Source: Pseudomonadota bacterium (lineage in GTDB: Bacteria; Pseudomonadota; Alphaproteobacteria; Reyranellales; Reyranellaceae). From it: 9,538 nt of DNA. Numbering within the stretch: the first letter of the stretch is position 1; each line of letters starts with the position of its first letter. Shown piece by piece: positions 1 to 6,513 of this stretch. The notes beneath the pieces were generated by a model. It was given only the letters and a program-made list of their open reading frames with translations, had not been told where the DNA came from and did no database searches. Both the position numbers and the translations under genes were made by a program. The stretch spans positions 1 through 9,538 of the forward strand of contig JAEZHS010000755.1 in NCBI GenBank assembly GCA_023436825.1. Direction: 5' to 3'.

Positions 1-10
1 GCGCTCATGA

Positions 11-28
11 GCGCGCGGGGACGCGCGC
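11..28. other. Short GC hairpin at the left edge
   Basis: A 7-bp perfect inverted repeat (11-17 with 22-28, loop of four bases) lies 12 bases beyond the stop codon of the minus-strand arabinofuranosidase gene. It could end that transcript, but no T-run follows it on the minus strand, so it is a poor match to an intrinsic terminator. An ATG on the minus strand at 8-6 could begin a further gene, but no Shine-Dalgarno sequence precedes it and the window ends too soon to judge. Nothing else is supported in the first 39 bases. Confidence 0.25.
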
Positions 29-39
29 GTTCCGGAAGA

Positions 40-1587
40 TTATGAGGTGCTGAGCTCGATTACGTTCCAGGAGGCCGGCGCCAGTGTGGCCTCCACTCGA
101 CTGCCGCTCACATGCACCGCACCAAGAGCCCGTGGCGTCACGCGGTCGGGGCGGGCCTTGCTGTTGATGGCCTTGAGGTCGGTGTCATGGAGCTGCATGG
201 CCTGTTTCAGGGCAAGGGCGTGATAGCCCATGGCGTCGAGACGCAGCGGCAGCTCGTCGGTCAGGCTGCGGTTCAGCGCGAACAGGGTGAGGCGATGGGC
301 GTCCGGATCGTGCACGGCGGTGAGCTTCAGATAGGGCACCGAGGGCAGGAGGAAGAACGTGTCCTCCGGGCCGTTGGGGTCGTTGTAGCGCGCGGCGTAG
401 GTCGGCGAATCGATCTCGGTGCGCAGCACGCGGCCGCGGCCCAGCCGGCTGAAATGCATGAACGGCCAGAAAATGGTCTGCCGCCAGGCCGGGCCGCCGG
501 TCTCGGTCATGATCGGCGCGATGGCGTTGACCAGTTGCGCGAGGCAGGCCGCCGTCACGCGATCGGCATGATTCAGCAGCGAGATGCACATGCCGCCGAA
601 GGCCAGCGCATCCTCGACATTGTAGATCTCCTCGAGGATCGGCGGCGCGATCGGCCAGCCCGGCTGCACGCGCGCCGCGCGATTGCGCCGCGTGCGGTAC
701 CAGACGTTCCATTCGTCGAAGCTCAGCATGATGCGCTTGGACGACCTGCGGCGCGCGGCGACGGCGTCGGCGATGGCTATAACTTCCTCGATGAAGCTGT
801 CCATCAGGTCCGGGCTGGCGAGGAATGCCGCGGTGTCGGCGTTGTAGTTGTTGAGATAGGTGTGCAGCGAGATGTATTCGACGTGGTCGAAGGTGTGCTC
901 CAGCACCGTTTCTTCCCATCGCCCGTAGGTCGGCATGTAGCGGCCGGACGAGCCGCAGACCGCAAGCTCGAGCGATCGATCGACCCATTTCATGACCTTG
1001 GCCGCCTCACAGGCGACCCGGCCGTATTCCTCCGCCGTCTTGGCCTCGATCTGCCAGCGGCCGTCGAGCTCGTTGCCCAGGCACCAGAACCTCACCCCGT
1101 GCGGCGCTTCCCAGCCGTGGCTGCGGCGCAGGTCCGACAATGTCGTGCCCGAGGGGTGGTTGCAGTATTCGACGAGGTTGCGGGCGGCGTCGGCGCCGCG
1201 GGTGCCGAGATTGACCGCAAGCATCGGCTCGATGCCGGCCATGCGGCACCAGTCGATGAACTCGTTGGTGCCGAACCGGTTGGTCTCGGTCGACATCCAG
1301 GCGAGATCGAGACGGCGCGGCCGCTCGGCGACCGGGCCAACCCCGTCCTCCCAATTGTAGCCCGAGACGAAGTTGCCGCCGGGATAGCGCATGATGGTGG
1401 GCTGAAGCTCACGCACCAGGGCCATCACGTCCTGGCGGAAGCCCTTGGCATCGGCCGTGGGATGGCCGGGCTCGAATATGCCGCCGTAGAGGCAGCGCCC
1501 GAGATGCTCGATGAAGGAGCCGAACAGCCTCGGGTTGGTCGTGCCGATGGCGAAGTCGCGGTGCAGCCGGACGTCGACCTGGCGCAC
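40..1587 (-). CDS. abfA: GH51 alpha-L-arabinofuranosidase
   Basis: Glycoside hydrolase family 51 enzymes release terminal alpha-L-arabinofuranosyl residues from arabinan, arabinoxylan or their oligosaccharides with retention of configuration. Visible here are the N-terminal family block (residues 22-42, with GSFIEHLGR and GGIFEPGHP), RYPGGNFVSGYNWEDG (67-82), the acid/base glutamate E173 in GNELDG, and the nucleophile E292 in SFDEWNVWY. A TIM barrel is followed by a C-terminal beta-sandwich to residue 515, the usual length for the family. The reading frame stays open to an ATG at 1701, but that extension is Arg/Pro-rich and overlaps the upstream gene. The GTG at 1587 gives a normal N-terminus (DVRLHRDFAIG) 4 bases after the upstream stop, so it is preferred. 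No signal peptide is visible, so the enzyme is probably cytoplasmic and acts on imported arabino-oligosaccharides. Family assignment is firm; exact substrate is unknown. Confidence 0.93.
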   Translation of the reverse strand: MRQVDVRLHRDFAIGTTNPRLFGSFIEHLGRCLYGGIFEPGHPTADAKGFRQDVMALVRELQPTIMRYPGGNFVSGYNWEDGVGPVAERPRRLDLAWMSTETNRFGTNEFIDWCRMAGIEPMLAVNLGTRGADAARNLVEYCNHPSGTTLSDLRRSHGWEAPHGVRFWCLGNELDGRWQIEAKTAEEYGRVACEAAKVMKWVDRSLELAVCGSSGRYMPTYGRWEETVLEHTFDHVEYISLHTYLNNYNADTAAFLASPDLMDSFIEEVIAIADAVAARRRSSKRIMLSFDEWNVWYRTRRNRAARVQPGWPIAPPILEEIYNVEDALAFGGMCISLLNHADRVTAACLAQLVNAIAPIMTETGGPAWRQTIFWPFMHFSRLGRGRVLRTEIDSPTYAARYNDPNGPEDTFFLLPSVPYLKLTAVHDPDAHRLTLFALNRSLTDELPLRLDAMGYHALALKQAMQLHDTDLKAINSKARPDRVTPRALGAVHVSGSRVEATLAPASWNVIELSTS

Positions 1588-1591
1588 GCCG

Positions 1592-1999
1592 TCAGGCTTT
1601 CGCCGTGGTCGCGGCCTTCGGCGCTTCGGGGCAGGCGGGCAGGGGCGCCCACATCGTGGGGTGCAGCTCGCGATACTCGATCCACGGCCCGGTCTCGGCA
1701 AAGCCCGGATCGAGCTGGCCGACGTCGCTCACCCAGTAGCCGAAGCTGCGGCGGTTGGCGTCGAAGCGCCACACGCCGACGACGATCTCCTGTGCGACGT
1801 GGCCCTTGAGATCCGGGCAGTAGAGCAGCACAGGGACGTCGTCCTTCGGCGCGGTACCCATCGGCTGCCAGACGCCCGATGCCGCCCGCAGGCGCTCGAT
1901 CTCGTCGGCCGCCCGCTGCCGGACAGCCGGGTCGTCCTGGGAGTGGGCGCGAAGCTCCTCGACGATGTCGGCAACATTGTCGGCCTTGGCTTCACTCAT
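1592..1999 (-). CDS. DUF551-like small protein, function unknown
   Basis: A 135-residue soluble protein. Residues 1-42 are charged and probably helical (ADIVEELRAHSQDD, ADEIERLRAA). Residues 44-121 carry a tryptophan-rich pattern: WQPMGTAPKDD at 44-54, a strand LLYCPD, GVWRFD at 75-80, GYWVSD near 87-92, and a closing PTMWAPLP at 114-121. This W..M.TAPKD...W.PLP layout is typical of small DUF551-type proteins found in proteobacteria and phages, whose role is unknown. The frame is open upstream to 2050, but the ATG at 1999 follows a purine-rich AGGAGCAGGA and overlaps the J-protein stop by 8 bases, consistent with translational coupling. The stop lies 4 bases before the GH51 start. No signal peptide or membrane span is seen. 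That it is a real gene is likely; no function is proposed. Confidence 0.75.
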   Translation of the reverse strand: MSEAKADNVADIVEELRAHSQDDPAVRQRAADEIERLRAASGVWQPMGTAPKDDVPVLLYCPDLKGHVAQEIVVGVWRFDANRRSFGYWVSDVGQLDPGFAETGPWIEYRELHPTMWAPLPACPEAPKAATTAKA

Positions 2000-2663
2000 C
2001 GTCGGCTGTCCTGCTCCTGGCCTTGCGCGGCGGCGCGAGCAGCGTATCACGCGCCTGATAGACCCGCCGGGTAAGATAGGCCGAGCCGCCGCGGTCGGGA
2101 TGGACCAGCCTCAGCAGGCGCTTGTGCGCGGCTCGGATCTCGGCCTCGTCGGCGCCGGGCTCCAGTCCCAGCACCTCCAGCGCCTCGCCACGCGACATGC
2201 GTTCGGCTTCGGGCTCCTCCTCCTCGTCGCGCAGGTCACGCCGCTCGTGGCGCAACGCCATCAGGGAGGCCTTGCTGACATAGGCTTCGAGGATCGCTGC
2301 AGCGCGGCGCACGGTCTCGGGATCGTCCGGCGGGTCCTGCCAGATCTCCATGTCGAAGGGCCTGGGCTTCGGCCGGAAATAGTCGAAGGCCGTGCGCAAG
2401 GGGGTGAACAGGGTGCGCCACTTCAGCAAGGTCGGAATGACCAGCATGCCGGCGCCGATCAACATCGCCGCCGCCCATTGCTGGTTGGCGATCATCACGA
2501 TCAGGAGCGGGATGCAGGCGAGCAGCACCAGCAACAGCATCCAGCGCGTCGTGCGGATCATGGTCCGCGGATCGGAGTGCATGAACCAGTCGAGGAACTT
2601 CGCCACGGTCGCGAGCAGGGAGAGGCCGAGGACGACGGCACTGATGACGACCATGTAGTCCAT
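1992..2663 (-). CDS. Membrane-anchored C-terminal J-domain protein (Pam18/TIM14-like)
   Basis: A 223-residue protein with three predicted membrane spans (about 4-25, 41-59 and 62-80), an acidic linker (about 143-155, EEEEPEAE) and a C-terminal J domain (about 158-211). The J domain contains the HPD tripeptide at 188-190, needed in this family to stimulate DnaK/Hsp70 ATPase, followed by RGGSAYLTRRVYQARDTL. The HPD-RGGS form and the J domain at the extreme C-terminus resemble mitochondrial Pam18/TIM14 and its alphaproteobacterial relatives. There is no Gly/Phe region or zinc domain, so it is not a canonical DnaJ. It probably recruits DnaK to the inner membrane; its client is unknown. The ATG at 2663 has a GGGAG about 7 bases upstream. 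It is first in the leftward unit with the DUF551-like and GH51 genes, with no evident functional link to either. Confidence 0.88.
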   Translation of the reverse strand: MDYMVVISAVVLGLSLLATVAKFLDWFMHSDPRTMIRTTRWMLLLVLLACIPLLIVMIANQQWAAAMLIGAGMLVIPTLLKWRTLFTPLRTAFDYFRPKPRPFDMEIWQDPPDDPETVRRAAAILEAYVSKASLMALRHERRDLRDEEEEPEAERMSRGEALEVLGLEPGADEAEIRAAHKRLLRLVHPDRGGSAYLTRRVYQARDTLLAPPRKARSRTADDE

Positions 2664-2689
2664 TCACGCGCTCCCGGTGGGCCGGCCGG

Positions 2690-2718
2690 ATTTTGCGGCA
2701 AGACCTCACCGACGACAA
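2690..2718 (-). promoter_or_regulatory. Candidate promoter for the leftward J-protein unit
   Basis: Reading the minus strand, TTGTCG (2718-2713) and CAAAAT (2695-2690) are separated by 17 bases. Each matches the sigma-70 consensus hexamer at four of six positions. The implied leader to the ATG at 2663 would be about 20 bases. This is a pattern match in a GC-rich background and could be chance. Confidence 0.3.
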
Positions 2719-2750
2719 TCGTGCTCTGCATTCACACGTCATCAAAAAGT

Positions 2751-2779
2751 TTATTTTTGCATCAAGGTCTGTCTAGTAT
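2751..2779 (+). promoter_or_regulatory. Weak candidate promoter for the propeller-ABC operon
   Basis: The only AT-rich patch between the divergent genes is 2740-2758 (CATCAAAAAGTTTATTTTT). Downstream, TAGTAT at 2774-2779 matches four of six bases of a sigma-70 -10 element. A poor -35 (TTATTT, 2751-2756) lies 17 bases before it. A promoter is expected here because the plus-strand operon begins at 2814, but the exact elements are uncertain. No clear operator palindrome was found. Confidence 0.25.
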
Positions 2780-2800
2780 CGCGCGCCACAACTAAACGAC

Positions 2801-2807
2801 GAGGGGG
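2801..2807 (+). promoter_or_regulatory. Strong ribosome binding site fixing the propeller gene start
   Basis: GAGGGGG lies 6 bases before the ATG at 2814. This matters because the Tat-type motif of the protein appears only at residue 80. The good ribosome site supports translation of the unusual long N-terminal extension rather than an internal start near the RR motif. Confidence 0.7.
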
Positions 2808-2813
2808 ATAGCA

Positions 2814-4634
2814 ATGGCGAAGCGCGGCAAGCGGGCGACCACCAAGACGCCTCAGCGCGGGGGACCCGGCGCCAGGATCGTTTCGGAAGGAGGGAAGCTT
2901 CCCGCACGGGCATCGGCCGCCGACTATGCGCGCCGCCGCGCCGAGGTCGACGCCGAGGATCACAAGGAATTCCAGGGCTATCTTGCGGAGAAGAAGGAAG
3001 CCGACGCGCGCAAGAAGGCCGTGGCCGCGCCGACCAAGAGCCGCGGTGTCAGCCGGCGCACCATGTTCAACGTCGCGGGCGGCACCGCCGTCGCCGCGGA
3101 AGCGACCGTGCTGGGCTACAACGCGCTCGGTACCGGCGGCTCGGTCTCCGACCATGGCGTGCGGCATGCCGGCGCCAACTACACCGAGGCCCAGCGCCAC
3201 AACATCGTGCGCGAGGTCGTCGACTCGCGGGCCGATCTCCGCGGCCAGAGCCTCGGCAACTGGGTCGCACTGCTGCCGACCAAGATGGGGGGCGGCACCT
3301 ACGCCATCGACCTCAACTCCAACCGCGTGCTGGGCTCGATCTGGTACTGGAACTACGGCGACTACAATCCGATCAGCCACCATCTCTGCGCCTTTCCATC
3401 GGCCGATCCGATGCACGGCTTCGAGTTCGTCAACTCGACCCAGGGTGGTCAGAACTCGCTGATCTACGGCATGAACACCAACGTCACGGCCGAGACCGCA
3501 CCTGAGGGCACGAACATCTATCGCGTGCGCTACGACGGCACGCAGATGCAGCTCATCGAGAACGTGTCGGAGACCACGGGGCTCGGCCTCGGCGTGCACG
3601 TCACGGTCAATCCGGGGGACGCGCAGTCCTACTTCGTGACCGACGGTCAGAAGGACATCGCCGCCTGTTTCGACCGCACGACCTCGAAGGTGAAGGCCTG
3701 CCTGCGCTTTGACTGGACGCCCAATGTCGCCAACCTGCGCGAGGCCTGGATCAAGGGCGGCACGCTCACCATCAAGCGCATCTACCCCGATCCGATGACC
3801 GGCAAGTACGACTACAAGGGTACCAAGGGCAACAAGATCGACTGGGAAATGGTGCCCATGGGCGAGCTGTTCGTGGAGGAGGGCTCGCTGCCCGGTGACG
3901 ACCCGCTGTCGTTGACCGGCGCCGACGGCACGATCTGGCACCCCGAGGGCCGTTGGGCCGCCACCGTCGTGCGGCTGTGCGGCGGCATCGCCATCCTCGA
4001 TCCCGAGACCAATTTCGAGCCGGTCGCGTTCCTGCAGTTCAACAAGGATTCGCAGGGCCAGTACCCGGTGCAGAAGGTCGACAAGGACACCTGGAAGGTC
4101 GTGTTCGACAAGATCCATTCGCCGGGCCACGAGATCGGCTTCTCGCCCGACGGCAAGTTCCTGGTAATGATGAACAACCTCCGGGAAAACAACTGCTCGG
4201 TGTTCAGCACCGTCGACCCCGATCCGCGCAACTGGCGCAAGGTCGCCCACGTCGAGGATCCGCTGTGGCGCGGCAAGTATCCCAACCCGTTCCACATGGT
4301 GTTCTCGCTCGACAGCTCCAAGCTCTACCTGACGATCCTCCATCCATCGCCCGCCTTCAGCGGCATCATGGTGGTCGACACCAAGACCTGGACGATCGCC
4401 AAGGAGATCCAGGGCATCGGGCCCGACCTGCAGACGCCGGCGCTGACCTACGACGGCAAGTACCTGATCACGCCGTTCAGCGGCTTCCAGCGTCAGCAGA
4501 GCGGCATCTCCGTCATCGACACCTCGACCGACACGTTGATCGGCATCCTGCCGAGCAACGGCGGGCATCATGACTGCGTCATCATCCCGACCAAGCTGGA
4601 GCACATGAAGCACACGCGGTCCTGCACGCTTTGA
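2814..4634 (+). CDS. Tat-type NosZ/thiocyanate-dehydrogenase-like beta-propeller protein
   Basis: A 606-residue protein. Residues 1-79 are a charged, Lys/Arg/Glu-rich extension. SRRTMF at 80-85 followed by a mildly hydrophobic stretch (86-105) resembles a Tat signal, suggesting folded export. Residues about 120-606 form a repeated-blade propeller (strand pairs ending DGKFL, SSKLYL, DGKYL). Histidines sit where NosZ binds its CuZ cluster: H189-H190 (NPISHH), H262 (GVHVTVNP), H439 (SPGHEIGFSPDGK, like NPHGCNTSSDGK of NosZ), H494 (NPFHMVF) and H586 (HHDC, like PHDC of NosZ). The HH-to-next-His spacing and the residues K157, E345 and D371 fit thiocyanate dehydrogenase better, using residue numbers recalled from memory. 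There is no C-terminal CuA cupredoxin domain, so it is not a nitrous oxide reductase. No histidine occurs between H510 and H585, where both relatives have a ligand; D538 or Q540 sits there. Probably a periplasmic copper oxidoreductase of unknown substrate. Its stop overlaps the next start by one base. Confidence 0.8.
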   Translation: MAKRGKRATTKTPQRGGPGARIVSEGGKLPARASAADYARRRAEVDAEDHKEFQGYLAEKKEADARKKAVAAPTKSRGVSRRTMFNVAGGTAVAAEATVLGYNALGTGGSVSDHGVRHAGANYTEAQRHNIVREVVDSRADLRGQSLGNWVALLPTKMGGGTYAIDLNSNRVLGSIWYWNYGDYNPISHHLCAFPSADPMHGFEFVNSTQGGQNSLIYGMNTNVTAETAPEGTNIYRVRYDGTQMQLIENVSETTGLGLGVHVTVNPGDAQSYFVTDGQKDIAACFDRTTSKVKACLRFDWTPNVANLREAWIKGGTLTIKRIYPDPMTGKYDYKGTKGNKIDWEMVPMGELFVEEGSLPGDDPLSLTGADGTIWHPEGRWAATVVRLCGGIAILDPETNFEPVAFLQFNKDSQGQYPVQKVDKDTWKVVFDKIHSPGHEIGFSPDGKFLVMMNNLRENNCSVFSTVDPDPRNWRKVAHVEDPLWRGKYPNPFHMVFSLDSSKLYLTILHPSPAFSGIMVVDTKTWTIAKEIQGIGPDLQTPALTYDGKYLITPFSGFQRQQSGISVIDTSTDTLIGILPSNGGHHDCVIIPTKLEHMKHTRSCTL

Positions 4635-5845
4635 TGCGCTGGCTGCTCCTCAGCCTCGCCCTCCAGAACCTCGGCCGCCGCAAGGCGCGCAGCCTCCTGC
4701 TGATCGCGGCGGTCGCCCTGGGCAGCGGCGTCGTCTTCACCGGCGCCGTGCTGATGCAGAGCATCGACCGCAGCATGGCGGTGGGCTTCACCCGGCTCGG
4801 TGCCGACATGATGATCGTGCCCGAGGGGGCGCTCACCAACATCACCGCCTCGCTGCTCGTGGTCGAGCCGACCGATCTGGTGCTCGACGCCGACGCGCTC
4901 GCCAAGGCGCGGCTCACGAGCCTCGGCCGCGTCGCCGCCCAGAAGATCGTGCGGGTCGAGCATTCGGGCATCGGCAGCCATCACGAATCGGCCGACCTCA
5001 TCGGCTTCGAGCCGGCGCATGACTTCACCGTCCAGCCCTGGCTCAGCGAGAAGCTCAACAGGCCGATGCAACAGGGTGACGTCATCCTGGGTGCGGCGCG
5101 CGACGGCGTGCTGGGCAGCCAGCTCCTGATCTTCGGCAAGCCGCACATCGTCTATGGCCGGCTCGGCCGCACCGGCGTGGGCACCCACGAGCGCGGTGTG
5201 TTCATGTCCCTCGCCACGCTCGACGCGCTCGGCGAAGCGATCAGTGGGCATGGCGCCAAGCCTGCCGTGCTGGCGCCCGGCAAGGTCACCGGTTTCCTGG
5301 CCGAGCTCGCGCCCGGCGCCACGCCGCTGCAGGCGCGCTTCGCCATCCTGTCGAACGTCAAGGGCGTGAAGGTCGTGGCGGGCGACACCACCCTGTCCGG
5401 CATCCGCCAGGGACTGGCGGCGCTGCTCGACGGCATCGTCGCCCTGATGGTGCTGATGTTCATAAGCACCGCGCTGATGGTGAGCGTGCTGTTCTCGGCC
5501 ATCGTCACCGAGCGGCGCGCCGAGCTCGGGCTCCTCAAGGCGATCGGCGCACGGCGCGGCCAGGTGCTGGGCGTCATGGTCATCGAGGCCGTGCTGGCGA
5601 CCGGCATCGGCGGCATCCTGGGCGTCGTGCTGGGCGTGCTGGCGATGCGTCTGTTCGAGCGCTCGCTGGTCTACTACCTCGAGAATGTCGGTGTGCCGTT
5701 CCTGTGGGTCGACCTGTCGCGCACCATCGCCTTCGCCGTGGGTGCGATCGCGCTCGCCACGGCGATCGGCGTCGCGGGCGTGCTTTATCCGGCATGGGCC
5801 GCGAGCCGACGCGACGCTTACGACCTCGTCCGCAGCGGGACCTGA
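4634..5845 (+). CDS. MacB/FtsX-type ABC transporter permease
   Basis: A 403-residue inner-membrane subunit. There is one N-terminal span (about 18-42), a periplasmic domain of some 220 residues, and three C-terminal spans (about 264-290, 310-338 and 365-388). This is the MacB/LolC/FtsX topology. Family marks are ERRAELGLLKAIGARRGQV (293-311, the cytoplasmic loop that contacts the ATPase) and the C-terminal YPAWAASRRDAYDLVR. Members act as mechanotransmission machines on periplasmic substrates rather than classic pore transporters. The periplasmic domain has an HH pair (116-117). The ATG at 4634 overlaps the previous TGA by one base (TGATG); a TTG at 4631 is an alternative start adding one residue. 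No strong Shine-Dalgarno is seen, so translation is probably coupled to the propeller gene. The partner ATPase starts 2 bases after the stop. Coupling points to a job for the propeller enzyme, but the substrate is unknown. Confidence 0.9.
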   Translation: MRWLLLSLALQNLGRRKARSLLLIAAVALGSGVVFTGAVLMQSIDRSMAVGFTRLGADMMIVPEGALTNITASLLVVEPTDLVLDADALAKARLTSLGRVAAQKIVRVEHSGIGSHHESADLIGFEPAHDFTVQPWLSEKLNRPMQQGDVILGAARDGVLGSQLLIFGKPHIVYGRLGRTGVGTHERGVFMSLATLDALGEAISGHGAKPAVLAPGKVTGFLAELAPGATPLQARFAILSNVKGVKVVAGDTTLSGIRQGLAALLDGIVALMVLMFISTALMVSVLFSAIVTERRAELGLLKAIGARRGQVLGVMVIEAVLATGIGGILGVVLGVLAMRLFERSLVYYLENVGVPFLWVDLSRTIAFAVGAIALATAIGVAGVLYPAWAASRRDAYDLVRSGT

Positions 5846-5847
5846 CC

Positions 5848-6513
5848 ATGCTGTCGTGCCGGGCCTTGCGCAAAAGCTACGTCACCGAGCGTGGCGAGGT
5901 CCTGGCCGTCGCCGGCATCGACCTCGAGGTCGAGAAAGGCCGCTACGCCGCCATCATCGGCCGCTCGGGCTCGGGGAAGTCCTCGCTGATGGCCATGGTC
6001 GGCGGGCTCAGCCGGCCGTCGGACGGCACCGTGACGATCGACGGCACCGACATCTGGGGCCTGTCGGAGGACGGGCTGGCGGCGTTCCGCAACCGCCGCA
6101 TCGGCTTCGTCTTCCAGTTCGCGAGCTTGCTGCCGACGCTGCGCCTGGTCGACAACGTCGCCCTGCCGGCGATGCTGGGCAAGCGAACCGAGGCCGACGT
6201 CTACGGCAAGGCGGCGATGCTGCTGTCGCGCATGGGGCTGGGCGATCATCTCGATGCTTATCCCTCGGAATGCTCGGCCGGCGAGCAGCGCCGAGCGGCG
6301 ATCGCGCGGGCGCTGATCAACGATCCCGTCCTGCTGCTGGCCGACGAGCCGACTTCCGATCTCGACGAGCAGACCGAGATCGAGATCATGGACGAGCTTT
6401 TGGCCGTCAACCGCGAGCTCGGCACGACCTTGGTGCTGGTGACGCACAATCTGGCGCTGGCCGAGCAGGCCGAGCAGATCGTCCATATCGTCGGCGGGGC
6501 GATCGCGTCATGA
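5848..6513 (+). CDS. LolD/MacB-type ABC transporter ATP-binding protein
   Basis: A 221-residue nucleotide-binding subunit of normal length for the LolD group. Visible are Walker A GRSGSGKS (38-45), Q-loop Q90 in FVFQFASLLPTL, signature ECSAGEQRR (141-149), Walker B LLLADEP with catalytic E167, D-loop SDLD (170-173) and the H-loop histidine H200 in VTHN. It should power the FtsX-type permease encoded immediately upstream, probably as a homodimer on two permease copies. The signature reads CSAGEQ rather than LSGGEQ, a mild degeneration that keeps the key Ser and second Gly. The frame is open upstream into the permease gene, but the ATG at 5848 gives the standard N-terminus (MLSCRALRKSY), with GCGGGA about 9 bases upstream. 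The stop overlaps the next start by 4 bases (ATGA). Confidence 0.93.
   Translation: MLSCRALRKSYVTERGEVLAVAGIDLEVEKGRYAAIIGRSGSGKSSLMAMVGGLSRPSDGTVTIDGTDIWGLSEDGLAAFRNRRIGFVFQFASLLPTLRLVDNVALPAMLGKRTEADVYGKAAMLLSRMGLGDHLDAYPSECSAGEQRRAAIARALINDPVLLLADEPTSDLDEQTEIEIMDELLAVNRELGTTLVLVTHNLALAEQAEQIVHIVGGAIAS

Noticed and set aside
1588..1701. N-terminal extension of the arabinofuranosidase to the ATG at 1701
   Set aside because: The added 38 residues are Arg/Pro/Cys-rich, lie inside the upstream DUF551-like gene in another frame, and are absent from the usual GH51 N-terminus.
112..1809. Long open frame of 565 codons on the plus strand opposite the arabinofuranosidase gene
   Set aside because: It is antisense to a clear GH51 gene, has Arg/Ala/Gly/His-rich composition without recognisable domains, and reflects GC-rich third positions of the true gene.
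2751..4613. Minus-strand open frame of 620 codons opposite the propeller gene
   Set aside because: It is a shadow of the true gene: composition is rich in Val, Asp, Arg and His without domain patterns, and the plus frame shows conserved blade and histidine motifs.
2814..4634. Annotation of the propeller protein as nitrous oxide reductase (nosZ)
   Set aside because: The protein ends right after the propeller, so the CuA cupredoxin domain is missing. One CuZ histidine is absent, and the HH-to-next-His spacing differs from NosZ (72 versus about 48 residues).
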